The notes beneath the pieces were generated by a model. That model saw only the letters and a list, made by a program, of their open reading frames with translations. It made no database searches and had not been told where the DNA came from. Positions 12,218 through 21,360 of a stretch of DNA of 64,000 nucleotides are shown one piece after another (position 1 is the first letter of the stretch; each line of letters opens with the position of its first letter). The stretch spans positions 22,044,640 to 22,108,639 of the forward strand of contig NC_058342.1 in the NCBI RefSeq assembly GCF_905475395.1, written 5' to 3'. Made by a program: the position numbers and the translations under genes. This stretch comes from Chrysoperla carnea (taxonomy: Eukaryota; Arthropoda; Insecta; Neuroptera; Chrysopidae).

Positions 12218-12978
12218 CAGTGAAACTTGGTTAAGTCAGATCTGGATAAGTGAGAAACCTCCATAACTGGAACTCATACTGAAGTCCTAACACTTTGGCA
12301 CTGAATTACCTCTGTTAGTGGAAGGAAGCAAACCTCTATATCGACAATTATTTCTTTCGAATTTATCATCATAGTTACTTCTATAACTGAGACAGCGAGT
12401 GAATTTTATATGCATTAACCTCTGTAACTGAGAACTGAGATAACATCGTTTTGTTTGTTTACTTACTTATTCTTATTCTACCCGCAAATTCCGAAATTAA
12501 CTAATTTTGAGCCTCTAGGACCTTCAGTTTTAGTTTTGCTTTACTCAAATCGTTATCAGTACGTGAAAAACTGTTGTTAATATCCGTTTATGAAAGTGGG
12601 AAAACACGTGAAGAAATCTGTGTCGAATTTAATGTGCCAAAATCTAATCTTTGCAGAATAATTCCAAATAAAGATAAAATTCAACCACAATGTTCCGAAG
12701 AACAAGAAAAACCAAAACGTGTTCGTTTATCAGAATATCCTGAACTTGAAGAGTGTTTGCTAACATGGGTCAAACAACTTCATTAAAAAAACTTTCCGAT
12801 TTAATAATCGCACCTCTATAATTGAAATAACCTGTATTCCCACCCCTGTTAATGGAACCCTCTGTAAATGAGACAGATATTTATACCTACATACCTGAGA
12901 CACTGGGTAAGTGGAATACCTTTATAAGTGAGAGAAATCTGCAGGTCCCTTTATGTCTCCTTTAACCAGGTTTTACTG
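12218..12978 (+). mobile_element. pogo/Tigger-type DNA transposon, deleted (761 bp)
   Basis: Ends are imperfect inverted repeats: left CAGTGAAACTTGGTTAA, right complement CAGTAAAACCTGGTTAA. Each flank is TA (12216-12217 and 12979-12980), the target duplication of the Tc1/mariner/pogo superfamily. The interior holds one short CENP-B-type DNA-binding domain and no DDE catalytic domain, so it cannot move itself. Subterminal motifs GTGAGA-like and CCTCTATAACTGA recur several times, as in the related MITE at 63508-63935. Confidence 0.85.
12541..12786 (+). pseudogene. pogo/Tigger transposase N-terminal (CENP-B HTH) remnant
   Basis: The open frame reads LSVREKLLLISVYESGKTRE then EICVEFNVPKSNLCRIIPNK and later YPELEECLLTWVKQLH, then a stop. 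This is the N-terminal CENP-B/pogo helix-turn-helix (family pattern: ESGKS--EIA-EFGVPKSTLS-I---KDKI) plus the start of the second DNA-binding helix bundle. About 80 residues against roughly 450-500 for a complete transposase. The frame is uninterrupted from 12541, although the first ATG is at 12574. Encoded inside the 761 bp element. A binding-only peptide could be made but nothing shows expression. Confidence 0.85.
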
Positions 12979-13153
12979 TACTACTTACATACAAAAAGTT
13001 TTACATAGAATGTTCTTAGACGTCCTTTACAACACTGTACCAATTATAATTAATATTAGGACAACATGTTTTAAAACTAGTTTCATTTGAGATATTTTTA
13101 CAGTTGCTGATTCACATCATAATGGTGTCTTCAGTATTAGGAAAATATCTATA

Positions 13154-13710
13154 ACAAGTGAAAACAAACAATTGACTGAGTTAATTGTTGAAATATCATG
13201 CATAGTCAGTGTTGATTTCTTTACACATCACATTACACATACAAACATGTGACACATACATAACTGATAATCAAGTATAGTACATATTATAAAATTTCTG
13301 CCTAATTGGCGCCCTCACGGGTAAACAGTGATGTTTACGAAAAGATGTTTCAAACAAAAGTTGTTTAATTTTTGATAAGGAACATTTAAACTTTTGTTCC
13401 ATCTCTAACGGTTTACAAGATGGGTCCTACGGACCCAAGACCCAATTGGCCTATGATGCTCATTTACAAACTTGACCTCACTTTTTACGTCCTGAGTACG
13501 CTGTAAAAATTTCACCTTGATATCTTTTTTCGTTTTTGAGTTATCGTGCCCACAGACGGACGGACGGACGGACAACCGGAAATGGACTAATTAGGTGATT
13601 TTATGAACACCTATGACAAAATTTTTATCCTAGCATCATTATTTTTAAGCGTTACAAACTTGGGACTAACTTAATATACTATGTATATTTCATATATACA
13701 TGGTATAAAA
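13154..13710 (+). repeat. Family A repeat, full length
   Basis: One of the best copies: intact GGGTCCTACGGACCC hairpin, GACGGACGGACGGACAAC microsatellite and CATGGTATAAAAA end. Useful as a consensus template. Confidence 0.9.
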
Positions 13711-14831
13711 ACTTTCGAATCATAATTGCCTGTTACACTTATTTAACTCAATTAAATTAATTTTTCGATAAAATTATTTTTTTAATCTTTGTTTAACCTG
13801 TTTTTTCCTAAGCGGTACAATTTTAATCCGTGAGTATATTTTTGTCAGACGCTAACATGATAAGTTTGAAAATAAAGGCCGAATGAGGGAATTTGATAAA
13901 GGAATAAGAAAGAAATGGGACAGAAAGAAACATGAAAAAATATATATGGATTAATTAAGTTCATACAATAGAATTTATGGGCGCTTCATTCGAAAGTTAA
14001 TATTCGCATTCGGATTCACGAATATACAAGCTTCTACATTCGTCCCATCACTTCTCGACAACCATCCCCCCCCCCCTAAAATTTTCAGAATTGATTAAGA
14101 CTCCAACTTCAAATAAAAGAATTAACCTTTTTATCTAAAATTGCACATTCGCTCGTACATCGTTAAGCTAAAAACAAATACTCGAATAAACAGCAAATAA
14201 TCGAACACATTTGTAATATTACGCCGGAAAGATTTATTGGCAACCTAAATAAAAGGGAAGTGGTTTAGTGGCAGGAACACTATTTTAGTTTACACAATTA
14301 AAAAAGTTGATAAAAGTATGTGATCTAATTTACCAAATCTAAATACATTTTTTAAGGGATGTAAAATTATTTTGGATTACAAAAATTACCCGTGACTAAC
14401 CAAAAATCACTTTTGCCTCAAAAAAATTGCTTCTTAACAAAAATAAACCTATACAAGGAAATCATTTACAGCGTTTTTTAATAATAATTTGAGAAACTAA
14501 TGCCAATGTTTATATGGTATATGAAAATGTATTTAGGGGTGTGTGTACATAGTTGCGTATACAGTAATGACGCCCGGCGTCCTGACGCCTCACCCAGTTA
14601 TATCAACGACGCCGTTCTCATAAGTAACCATCGTTGTACATACTGAAAAATGAGTACCAAAGAGCACACTATTTTTAATATTTGTGGCATAATGTACACA
14701 AATTATAGAAATTTTTTAAATAACTACGTTTGTTTTCAGATATTTTCAGAAAAATGTGTGTGAATTTATTGTGGCCAAGGTTTAGATAAGAATTTCATAC
14801 GCTTTCGATTTTACTTAAATAGTTTTCTTTT
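13711..14831. other. AT-rich stretch with repeat scraps
   Basis: No gene. An 11-base C-run lies at 14066-14076. The sequence after it (TTTTCAGAATTGATTAAGAC) recurs as a complement near 47230 and loosely near 55865, so a low-copy repeat is present. Confidence 0.45.
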
Positions 14832-15480
14832 AAGGATGTATGAGCATGACAAAGTGTTTGATTCTAAGGCTCAAAATTTTGTTATCGGTTGACTTTTACT
14901 CAAAGAATATGTGGTTAAAATTTAATCTTAGGTAGGTATCCATGCAAATTTTTAAGGAAACAAAACATTGAAAACTGGTATAAAATACATTGCTCTTATG
15001 GAGAAATCTCAAAAAAACGACATATTTTAAAAGTTTTTGATAATTTTCATTTGGAACAAATAAAACAAATAAGAATTGCATTTTAATAGAAAACAAACAT
15101 ATTAGCAATGACATAGAAAACAAAAAAACCAACTGCGCCATCCATATAAGAAATGGGTAGGGTAGTTTTATGGTTGAAATTATTTTTACCTTATTTTCAA
15201 CTTTGATGATAAATTTTGTTATAACTTAATGAAGATAGACGAAAATTACGAATAAAATTTTTCGATATTTGTCTTGGTTTTCGAAATATCGAAAGATGAA
15301 TAATTAACAAAAATTTACAATTTTCGATATCTTGAATATTACGCCAGATATCGAAAATTACTTTTAGTCTTATATCGTCAAGTTATAACATAATTCACCA
15401 GCATAATTTAAAAAATGCATTTTTAAATTTGTGCACCCACTTTTGAGTTCTCAAACTTGAAGTCATGCGAGGAAGCCATG
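14832..15480 (-). mobile_element. GAGCA-ended MITE family, partial copy
   Basis: Starts TTAAGGATGTATGAGCA and corresponds, in reverse, to about 35830-36455. The inner part, with repeated TTTTCGATAT and AAATATCGAAAG phrases, also matches 55480-55765. No coding frame. Confidence 0.55.
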
Positions 15481-16039
15481 AAAAGGGAAATGTAATAAAC
15501 GGTATGTTAGTTATAATATTTTGAATGAAGGATTTTAAGGTACACATCGAAATATATTAATTATGTTTTAAATATCGACTCTAAAAGATATGAATGTAAC
15601 GTATTATTCCTTCAAATGACCTTGAACAAAATAAACATTCAACAAACTACAGCAAAATCCATTTTTACATTTTTTTAAGAAGTTACAAAATTTTATTTGG
15701 TTTTGAGATTACAATAACCGAAATTTTGAACATTCCGGCCAAAACACTTGTTGCTTTCCGTGAATATCCGTATGGAAATACTCGAACATGGTAAAATAAA
15801 TTAATAAATTTTTTCAATAATTTTAATTCATTCAGCTGTTAATATTTTGAAGTTATAAGACAGGATAAAATCCCCGAAGATCCAAAGACATATGAACGTC
15901 AATTTCGTTGTAGACCACCTCAATACGAATAGACTTTTTGATTTTCATTTTTCCGGTGGATATAATTAGTTTATAATAAAAAATTTAGTCGTAATGAATG
16001 AAAATTATTTACAGTACTGTTCAACTATTACCAAGGGGA
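15481..16039. other. AT-rich lead-in to tRNA array
   Basis: No gene found. The 142 bp spacer sequence does not begin until after 16100. Confidence 0.5.
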
Positions 16040-16102
16040 TATAAAGATAGACTACAAATCGAGAGTCGAGAGACCAGGACTCGATTCCCCGATGGAGAGA
16101 AA
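16040..16102 (+). pseudogene. tRNA-Asp fragment at array edge
   Basis: The 3-prime half is recognisable (GAGACCAGGACTCGATTCCC then CGATGGAGAG), but the anticodon arm is unrecognisable. It lies near the position expected for a decayed unit zero of the array. Confidence 0.6.
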
Positions 16103-16226
16103 CTTTTTTCTAATTTTTTTAAATAATGATCAAATACATATTCAGAATTATTTTATCATAATTTTAAAAAAAGTCTTAAAATAATGATAAAATATTTGTG
16201 GAAAGATATTAAGACAGACTAACAAG

Positions 16227-16298
16227 TCTTCGGTAGTATAGTGGTCAGTATCCCCGCCTGTCACGCGGGAGACCGGGGTTCGATTCCCCGCCGGAGAG
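16227..16298 (+). tRNA. tRNA-Asp(GTC), array unit 1
   Basis: Reference sequence for the family. Acceptor TCTTCGG pairs with CCGGAGA (one T-G pair), anticodon stem CCCGC/GCGGG, loop CTGTCAC with anticodon GTC, T-stem CGGGG/CCCCG, loop TTCGATT, discriminator G. Box A TAGTATAGTGG and box B GGTTCGATTCC are intact. Pol III terminator T-runs follow within about 25 bp. CCA is not encoded, as normal in eukaryotes. Confidence 0.97.
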
Positions 16299-16368
16299 AA
16301 TCATTTTGTCTAATTTTTTAAAATAATGATAAAATATTTCTGGAAAGATATTAAGACAGACTTACAAG

Positions 16369-16440
16369 TCTTCGGTAGTATAGTGGTCAGTCTCCCCGCC
16401 TGTCACGCGGGAAACCGGTTTTCGATTCCCCGCCGGAGAG
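16369..16440 (+). pseudogene. tRNA-Asp(GTC)-like, array unit 2, T-stem damaged
   Basis: T-stem is CGGTT opposite CCCCG, with two broken pairs; D-stem A24 is C; box B is changed. Probably non-functional, though the anticodon arm is intact. Confidence 0.75.
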
Positions 16441-16510
16441 AATCATTTTGTCTAATTTTTTAAAATAATGATAAAATATTTCTGGAAAGATATTAAGACA
16501 GACTAACAAG

Positions 16511-16582
16511 TCTTCGGTAGTATAGTGGTTAGTATCCCCGCCTGTCACGCGGGAGACCGGGGTTCGATTCCCCGCCGGAGAG
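16511..16582 (+). tRNA. tRNA-Asp(GTC), array unit 3
   Basis: Reference cloverleaf except GGTTAGT for GGTCAGT in the D-loop, as in canonical animal tRNA-Asp. Followed by TATTTTTG. Confidence 0.95.
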
Positions 16583-16652
16583 AATATTTTTGTCTAATTT
16601 TTTATAATAATGATAAAATATTTCTGGAAAGATATTAAGACAGACTAACAAG

Positions 16653-16724
16653 TCTTCGGAAGTATAATGGTCAATATCCCCGCCTGTCACGCGGGAGACC
16701 GGGGTTCGATTCCCCGCCGGAGAG
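16653..16724 (+). tRNA. tRNA-Asp(GTC), array unit 4, box A altered
   Basis: T8 is A, AGTGG is AATGG and G22 is A. All stems still pair, but the conserved T8 and box A are hit, so transcription or folding may be weak. Confidence 0.7.
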
Positions 16725-16794
16725 AATCATTTTGTCTAATTTTTTTAAATAATGATAAAATATTTCTGGAAAGATATTAAGAAAGAATAATAAA

Positions 16795-16866
16795 TCTTCG
16801 CTAGTATAGTGTTCAGTTTCCCCGCCTGTCACGCGGGAGACCGGGGTTCGATTCCCCGCCGGAGAG
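16795..16866 (+). pseudogene. tRNA-Asp(GTC)-like, array unit 5, D-arm variant
   Basis: D-arm reads AGTGTTCAGTTT: the invariant GG pair of the D-loop is broken and one D-stem pair lost. G7 is also C, breaking the acceptor. First of three units with this D-arm. Confidence 0.75.
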
Positions 16867-16936
16867 AATCATTTTGTCTAATTTTTTAAAATAATGATAA
16901 AATATTTCTGGAAAGAAATTAAGACAGACTAACAAT

Positions 16937-17008
16937 TCTTCGGTAGTATAGTGGTCAGTATCCCCGCCTGTCACGCGGGAGACCGGGGTTCGATTCCCCG
17001 CCGGAGAG
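16937..17008 (+). tRNA. tRNA-Asp(GTC), array unit 6
   Basis: Identical to the unit 1 cloverleaf. Its 5-prime flank is a variant (ACAATTCTT), shared with units 9 and 19. Confidence 0.96.
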
Positions 17009-17078
17009 AACATTTTTGTCTAATTTTTTATAATAATGATAACATATTTCTGGAAAGATATTAAGACAGACTAACAAG

Positions 17079-17150
17079 TCTTCGGTAGTATAGTGGTCAG
17101 TATCCCCGCCTGTCACGCGGGAGACCGGGGTTCGATTCCCCGCCGGAGAG
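17079..17150 (+). tRNA. tRNA-Asp(GTC), array unit 7
   Basis: Identical to unit 1. Third member of the three-unit block 16795-17220 that is repeated at 17221-17646. Confidence 0.97.
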
Positions 17151-17220
17151 AATCATTTTGTCTAATTTTTTAAAATAATGACAAAATATTTCTGGAAAGA
17201 TATTAAGAAAGAATAATAAA

Positions 17221-17292
17221 TCTTCGGTAGTATAGTGTTCAGTTTCCCCGCCTGTCACGCGGGAGACCGGGGTTCGATTCCCCGCCGGAGAG
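17221..17292 (+). pseudogene. tRNA-Asp(GTC)-like, array unit 8, D-arm variant
   Basis: Same AGTGTTCAGTTT D-arm as unit 5, but the acceptor is intact (TCTTCGG). Invariant D-loop G19 is lost. Confidence 0.7.
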
Positions 17293-17362
17293 AATCATTT
17301 TGTCTAATTTTTTAAAATAATGATAAAATATTTCTGGAAAGAAATTAAGACAGACTAACAAT

Positions 17363-17434
17363 TCTTCGGTAGTATAGTGGTCAGTATCCCCGCCTGTCAC
17401 GCGGGAGACCGGGGTTCGATTCCCCGCCGGAGAG
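17363..17434 (+). tRNA. tRNA-Asp(GTC), array unit 9
   Basis: Identical to unit 1; flanks match unit 6 exactly in the variant positions. Confidence 0.96.
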
Positions 17435-17504
17435 AACATTTTTGTCTAATTTTTTATAATAATGATAAAATATTTCTGGAAAGATATTAAGACAGACTAA
17501 CAAG

Positions 17505-17576
17505 TCTTCGGTAGTATAGTGGTCAGTATCCCCGCCTGTCACGCGGGAGACCGGGGTTCGATTCCCCGCCGGAGAG
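17505..17576 (+). tRNA. tRNA-Asp(GTC), array unit 10
   Basis: Identical to unit 1. The spacer after it has TTGTATAATTTTTT in place of TTGTCTAATTTTTT. Confidence 0.97.
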
Positions 17577-17646
17577 AATCATTTTGTATAATTTTTTAAA
17601 ATAATGATAAAATATTTGTGGAAAGATATTAAGACAGACTAACAAG

Positions 17647-17718
17647 TCTTCGGTAGTATAGTGGTTAGTATCCCCGCCTGTCACGCGGGAGACCGGGGTT
17701 CGATTCCCTGCCGGAGAG
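17647..17718 (+). tRNA. tRNA-Asp(GTC), array unit 11
   Basis: GGTTAGT D-loop as in unit 3. One T-stem change (CCCTG) leaves a G-T pair, so the fold is preserved. Confidence 0.92.
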
Positions 17719-17788
17719 AATCATTTTGTCTAATTTTTTTAAGTTATGATAAAATATTTCTGGAAAGATATTAAGACAGACTAACAAG

Positions 17789-17860
17789 TCTTCGGTAGTA
17801 TAGTGGTCAGTATCCCCGCGTGTCACGCGTGAGACCGGGGTTCGATTCCCCGCCGGAGAG
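17789..17860 (+). pseudogene. tRNA-Asp(GTC)-like, array unit 12, anticodon arm altered
   Basis: Anticodon loop position 32 is G and the 3-prime stem reads GCGTG, losing one pair. Anticodon GTC itself remains. Function doubtful. Confidence 0.65.
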
Positions 17861-17930
17861 AATCATTTTGTCTAATTTTTTAAAATAATGATAAAATATT
17901 TCTGGAAAGATATTAAGAAAGAATAATAAG

Positions 17931-18002
17931 TCTTCGGTAGTATAGTGTTCAGTTTCCCCGCCTGTCACGCGGGAGACCGGGGTTCGATTCCCCGCCGGAG
18001 AG
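17931..18002 (+). pseudogene. tRNA-Asp(GTC)-like, array unit 13, D-arm variant
   Basis: Third unit with AGTGTTCAGTTT. Its upstream spacer shares GAAAGAATAATAA with units 5 and 8. Confidence 0.7.
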
Positions 18003-18072
18003 AATCATTTTGTCTAATTTTTTAAAATAATGATAAAATATTTCTGGAAAGAAATTAAGACCGACTAACAAG

Positions 18073-18144
18073 TCTTCGGTAGTATAGTGGTCAGTATCCC
18101 CGCCTGTCACGCGGGAGACCGGGGTTCAATTCCCCGCCGGAGAG
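18073..18144 (+). tRNA. tRNA-Asp(GTC), array unit 14
   Basis: Only change is TTCAATT in the T-loop, a purine swap found in functional insect tRNA-Asp. Cloverleaf complete. Confidence 0.94.
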
Positions 18145-18214
18145 AATCATTTTGTCTAATTTTTTAAAATAATGATAAAACATTTCTGGAAAGATATTAA
18201 GACAGACTAACAAG

Positions 18215-18286
18215 TCTTCGGTAGTATAGTGGTCAGTATCCCCGCCTGTCACGCGGGAGACCGGGGTTCGATTCCCCGCCGGAGAG
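18215..18286 (+). tRNA. tRNA-Asp(GTC), array unit 15
   Basis: Identical to unit 1. Confidence 0.97.
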
Positions 18287-18356
18287 AATCATTTTGTCTA
18301 ATTTTTTAAAATAATGATAAAATATTTCTGGAAAGATATTAAGACAGACTAACAAG

Positions 18357-18428
18357 TCTTCGGTAGTATAGTGGTCAGTATCCCCGCCTGTCACGCGGGA
18401 GACCGGGGTTCGATTCCCCGCCGGAGAG
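18357..18428 (+). tRNA. tRNA-Asp(GTC), array unit 16
   Basis: Identical to unit 1. A T-run of eight in the following spacer. Confidence 0.97.
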
Positions 18429-18498
18429 AATCATTTTGTCTAATTTTTTTTAAAAATGATAAAATATTTCTGGAAAGATATTAAGACAGACTAACAAG

Positions 18499-18570
18499 TC
18501 TTCGGTAGTATAGTGGTCAGTATCCCCGCCTGTCACGCGGGAGACCGGGGTTCGATTCCCCGCCGGAGAG
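18499..18570 (+). tRNA. tRNA-Asp(GTC), array unit 17
   Basis: Identical to unit 1. Confidence 0.97.
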
Positions 18571-18640
18571 AATCATTTTGTCTAATTTTTTAAAATAATG
18601 ACAAAATATTTCTGGAAAGATATTAAGACAGACTGACAAG

Positions 18641-18712
18641 TCTTCGGTAGTATAGTGGTCAGTATCCCCGCCTGTCACGCGGGAGACCGGGGTTCGATTC
18701 CCCGCCGGAGAG
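18641..18712 (+). tRNA. tRNA-Asp(GTC), array unit 18
   Basis: Identical to unit 1; upstream flank has GACTGACAAG instead of GACTAACAAG. Confidence 0.97.
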
Positions 18713-18782
18713 AATCATTTTGTCTAATTTTTTAAAATAATGATAAAATATTTCTGGAAAGAAATTAAGACAGACTAACAAT

Positions 18783-18854
18783 TCTTCGGTAGTATAGTGG
18801 TCAGTATCCCCGCCTGTCACGCGGGAAACCGGGGTTCGATTCCCCACCGGAGAG
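18783..18854 (+). tRNA. tRNA-Asp(GTC), array unit 19, outer T-stem pair lost
   Basis: Variable-region GGGAAACC and T-stem CCCCA, losing the outermost T-stem pair. Boxes A and B intact. Borderline. Confidence 0.75.
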
Positions 18855-18924
18855 AATCATTTTGTCTAATTTTTTAAAATAATGATAAAATATTTCTGGA
18901 AAGATATTAAGACATACTAAAAAG

Positions 18925-18996
18925 TCTTCGGTAGTATAGTGGTCAGTATCCCCGCCTGTCACGCGGGAGACTGGGGTTTGATTTCCCGCCGGAGAG
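18925..18996 (+). pseudogene. tRNA-Asp(GTC)-like, array unit 20, last plus-strand unit
   Basis: T-arm reads TGGGGTTTGATTTCCCG: invariant C56 is T and box B is altered. Decay at the array edge, after which spacer homology ends. Confidence 0.7.
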
Positions 18997-19395
18997 ACTT
19001 TTTTTCACACTTACTTTTGCTACATTTAAGATTTTTCGTCGACTATTCGCTGACTACGAATGTGGCCTGATAGTGGGCTTTACCGACTAGTCGGAACATC
19101 CTTAATAATAATGGTAATAATTGTATTAAATTTTCATCGCCCTTATAGAATAACGATAAAATGATTAAATAATAAAAACATTTAAAGGCGTACAATAATG
19201 TTGTTGTAACCCCCCGTTCAATTAATTGAAACGCAAAATAATTGTGTACAAAATACAGGGATAAATTTATTTGCCTGAAAAAAAAAACATATAATCGAAA
19301 TTAATATTGTAATTATCAAGTTCTCAATATAACTGATTAGATGTTTATTGATGCAATTCAATACAATGGATGTGTCTTACATCCAATATAATATA
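18997..19395. other. AT-rich stretch after array, no gene seen
   Basis: Right edge of the array, then unremarkable sequence up to a foldback element. Confidence 0.5.
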
Positions 19396-19713
19396 CAGAA
19401 TGTTCGACTTACATCTAGGCATATAAATATCACGAATATGACATAATACATGCGTTAAACAATGCATCTAGGTGAGGTATTATATACATGTATTGAAGCT
19501 TCAATATGCGTTGAGATAGTTTTAAGACCTTTGGAGAGTGGGAGTTTCTTAGTTGAATAGATGAACTACAACAGATAAGCCACGATACAAGTCACTTTTG
19601 CAGTTTAATAGAACACCTATAATCTAATAACTCTTACTTAGATGCATTGCTTAACGTATGTATTCTGTCATACTCGTGATATTTATATGCCTAGATGTAA
19701 ATCGAACATTCTG
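19396..19713. mobile_element. Foldback MITE with ~80 bp terminal inverted repeats
   Basis: Left arm CAGAATGTTCGACTTACATC and onward for about 80 bp is complementary to the right arm, with only a few mismatches. TA flanks both ends (19394-19395, 19714-19715), suggesting a Tc1/mariner-type target. No coding sequence. Confidence 0.85.
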
Positions 19714-19845
19714 TATAAATTGGGACATACAGTAACCAACAGGGCCGACTCATCCGACCCATATTGACGAGGTGCAAAAATCAATCAATTTTGAGAATCA
19801 TTTTTTCATAAGTTTAAAAAAAATGTTATTTTAATATCATATATA

Positions 19846-19905
19846 TATGAAATATATCAAGGTATACACAGTATAGTTTAAAGTTTGTAACGCTTAAAAA
19901 TATTA
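19846..19905 (-). repeat. Family A repeat, 3-prime fragment
   Basis: Complement of AAGCGTTACAAACTT ... GTATACCTTGATATATTT. About 60 bp, both ends lost. Confidence 0.65.
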
Positions 19906-20184
19906 AAACGGAATTAAGCCTATTTTTTACTAATTGATATGAAATTTTCTTTTTCAAAGATCTTACGACCATTCAATTGTTCGAATTAAAACCTGATACA
20001 CCTTGTTATAATAAATAAAGCGAAACGTGACAACCCCGTGGTTCGATTATGAGGTAGGTGAAACCACCTGTAGTTGGAAACCACCTGAAAAAAATTTTTA
20101 ATTACAATATGGATATTTAAAAAAAAATATCTTATTCAAGCTTCATTACTCAAATAATTAAGTATAATAATCAAGCTGGTCTTC

Positions 20185-20226
20185 CACGTGACAGGCGGGG
20201 ATACTGACCACTATACTACCGAAGAC
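20185..20226 (-). pseudogene. tRNA-Asp fragment, 5-prime half
   Basis: Minus strand keeps the acceptor 5-prime strand, D-arm and anticodon stem of the reference tRNA, then breaks after the anticodon loop. First sign of minus-strand units between the two clusters. Confidence 0.75.
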
Positions 20227-20271
20227 GTGTTGAGAGGTAATTAATAATTTTACAAAAATTTTTATATGATT

Positions 20272-20317
20272 CTCTCCGGCGGGGAATCGGGGCTACTGAT
20301 CACTATTCTACCGAAGG
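20272..20317 (-). pseudogene. tRNA-Asp fragment, middle deleted
   Basis: The 3-prime third (GATTCCCCGCCGGAGAG) joins the 5-prime third (CTTCGGTAGAATAGTG) with the anticodon arm missing. A further trace of a unit follows near 20350. Confidence 0.7.
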
Positions 20318-20319
20318 GT

Positions 20320-20989
20320 TGTTTAAGAATAAATAATAATCGAACTTAAACTATATTATCGAAGACATAGGGTTGTGTCAATAATTGTACAGATATTCGT
20401 AAATTTTTATGTAAATACGATGTAGCACCATTCTAAATTACTATTCAAAAGATTCTGAGAGCTTTGCCAAAAATTGTTTCGAAGATTGAAAAGAAGCTGA
20501 TGAATAACTGCAATAACTGCGTGAATTTTGACCTACTGTGTAGGCTGCCAACCATTTATTTCGATTATATTTTTTTGACAGTGTAAATTTGGTGTAAGTG
20601 ATTCGCGTAATTGTGATCCGGATGATAAGACAATTGTATGAATAGACACTTTATCTATTACTACCATTCGTTGTTGAACTATATTGGGAGTAATTGTTAT
20701 GTAATTGAATAAGTTTTTCTTCAATACATGCAGATTACCTATCTCTTATCTCTCTGATAAATTAAGTCTGCAAACTGTTAAATACACAAATATCCGACAT
20801 CACATACCGAGCAAATAAGCATGCTATCAGCAGGCAAATGACATTTAAAAGAAGTTTGGGGTACTACACTTATACTAATATTTATATACAGTCAAAATTG
20901 GTTGAAACGACATTGAACACACACACAACTTGGTTGACAACCAGTTTGAAGCTTTCAACTCAAGTAGTCACACGCATACCAACAAAAGC
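20320..20989. other. AT-rich stretch; possible transposon end
   Basis: No gene. TACAGTCAAAATTGG at about 20890 looks like a pogo-type terminal repeat, but no matching opposite end was found. Confidence 0.35.
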
Positions 20990-21360
20990 TGACAATTTTA
21001 AAATCAGTATTAATTTTTAATTTAAGTTTTCGTAATGATAATTTAATTTCTCTTCCAGCACTCTCTATAGTGCTGATCATTTTAATTTCTATATTCGAGC
21101 AAGAAATCTGGTAGATACCCGATTTCTGGGCGTCCGGAATTGGATCCTTGGTTTGATCCAAGGTGTGTTGTAATTTCTGAGATGAAAAACCAACTGAAAT
21201 TCCAGATTTGTTCAAAATTCTATCTATCTTGTTATTACAATGATGGTTAAATATAACTCTAGCCCACTTATTTTTTTCGGAAACTTTCTCAAAGGAGGTT
21301 GTGTCCTTAATTCCTTTACGCCATTGGCATTTTCGGAGGATAGAATCTACAACATCAATC
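20990..21360 (-). mobile_element. Penelope-like element remnant (C-terminal region)
   Basis: A minus-strand frame contains KIDRILNKSGISVGF, TKDPIPDAQKSGIYQISC and further degraded sequence. This resembles the linker before the GIY-YIG endonuclease of Penelope-like retroelements (family pattern: LRK-GIKV-F, KDKIP---KSGIYKI-C). The reverse transcriptase part is absent. Old and broken. Confidence 0.6.

Larger units (their letters stand above)
16227..18996 (+). repeat. 142 bp tandem tRNA-Asp array, 20 units
   Basis: Start-to-start distance is exactly 142 bp for all 19 intervals. Each unit is 72 bp of tRNA plus a 70 bp AT-rich spacer with TTTTGTCTAATTTTTT, ATAATGATAAAATATTTCTG and AGATATTAAGACAGAC. 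Units 5-6-7 and 8-9-10 form a duplicated 426 bp block, visible as near-identical sequence offset by 426. A satellite-like organisation of pol III genes. Confidence 0.97.

Noticed and set aside
14066-14076. C-run as a functional G-quadruplex site
   Set aside because: A single homopolymer of 11, with no further G or C tracts in spacing.
16813-18847. Open frames reading SPAGNRTPVSRVTGGDTDHYTT in this region and at 25986-27146
   Set aside because: They are the antisense of tRNA-Asp genes read through the spacer. Their conservation comes from the tRNA, not from a protein.
16227-18996. Regular repeat-spacer pattern as a CRISPR array
   Set aside because: The 72 bp repeated part is a tRNA-Asp with full cloverleaf, the 70 bp spacers are nearly identical to each other, and the surroundings are eukaryotic.
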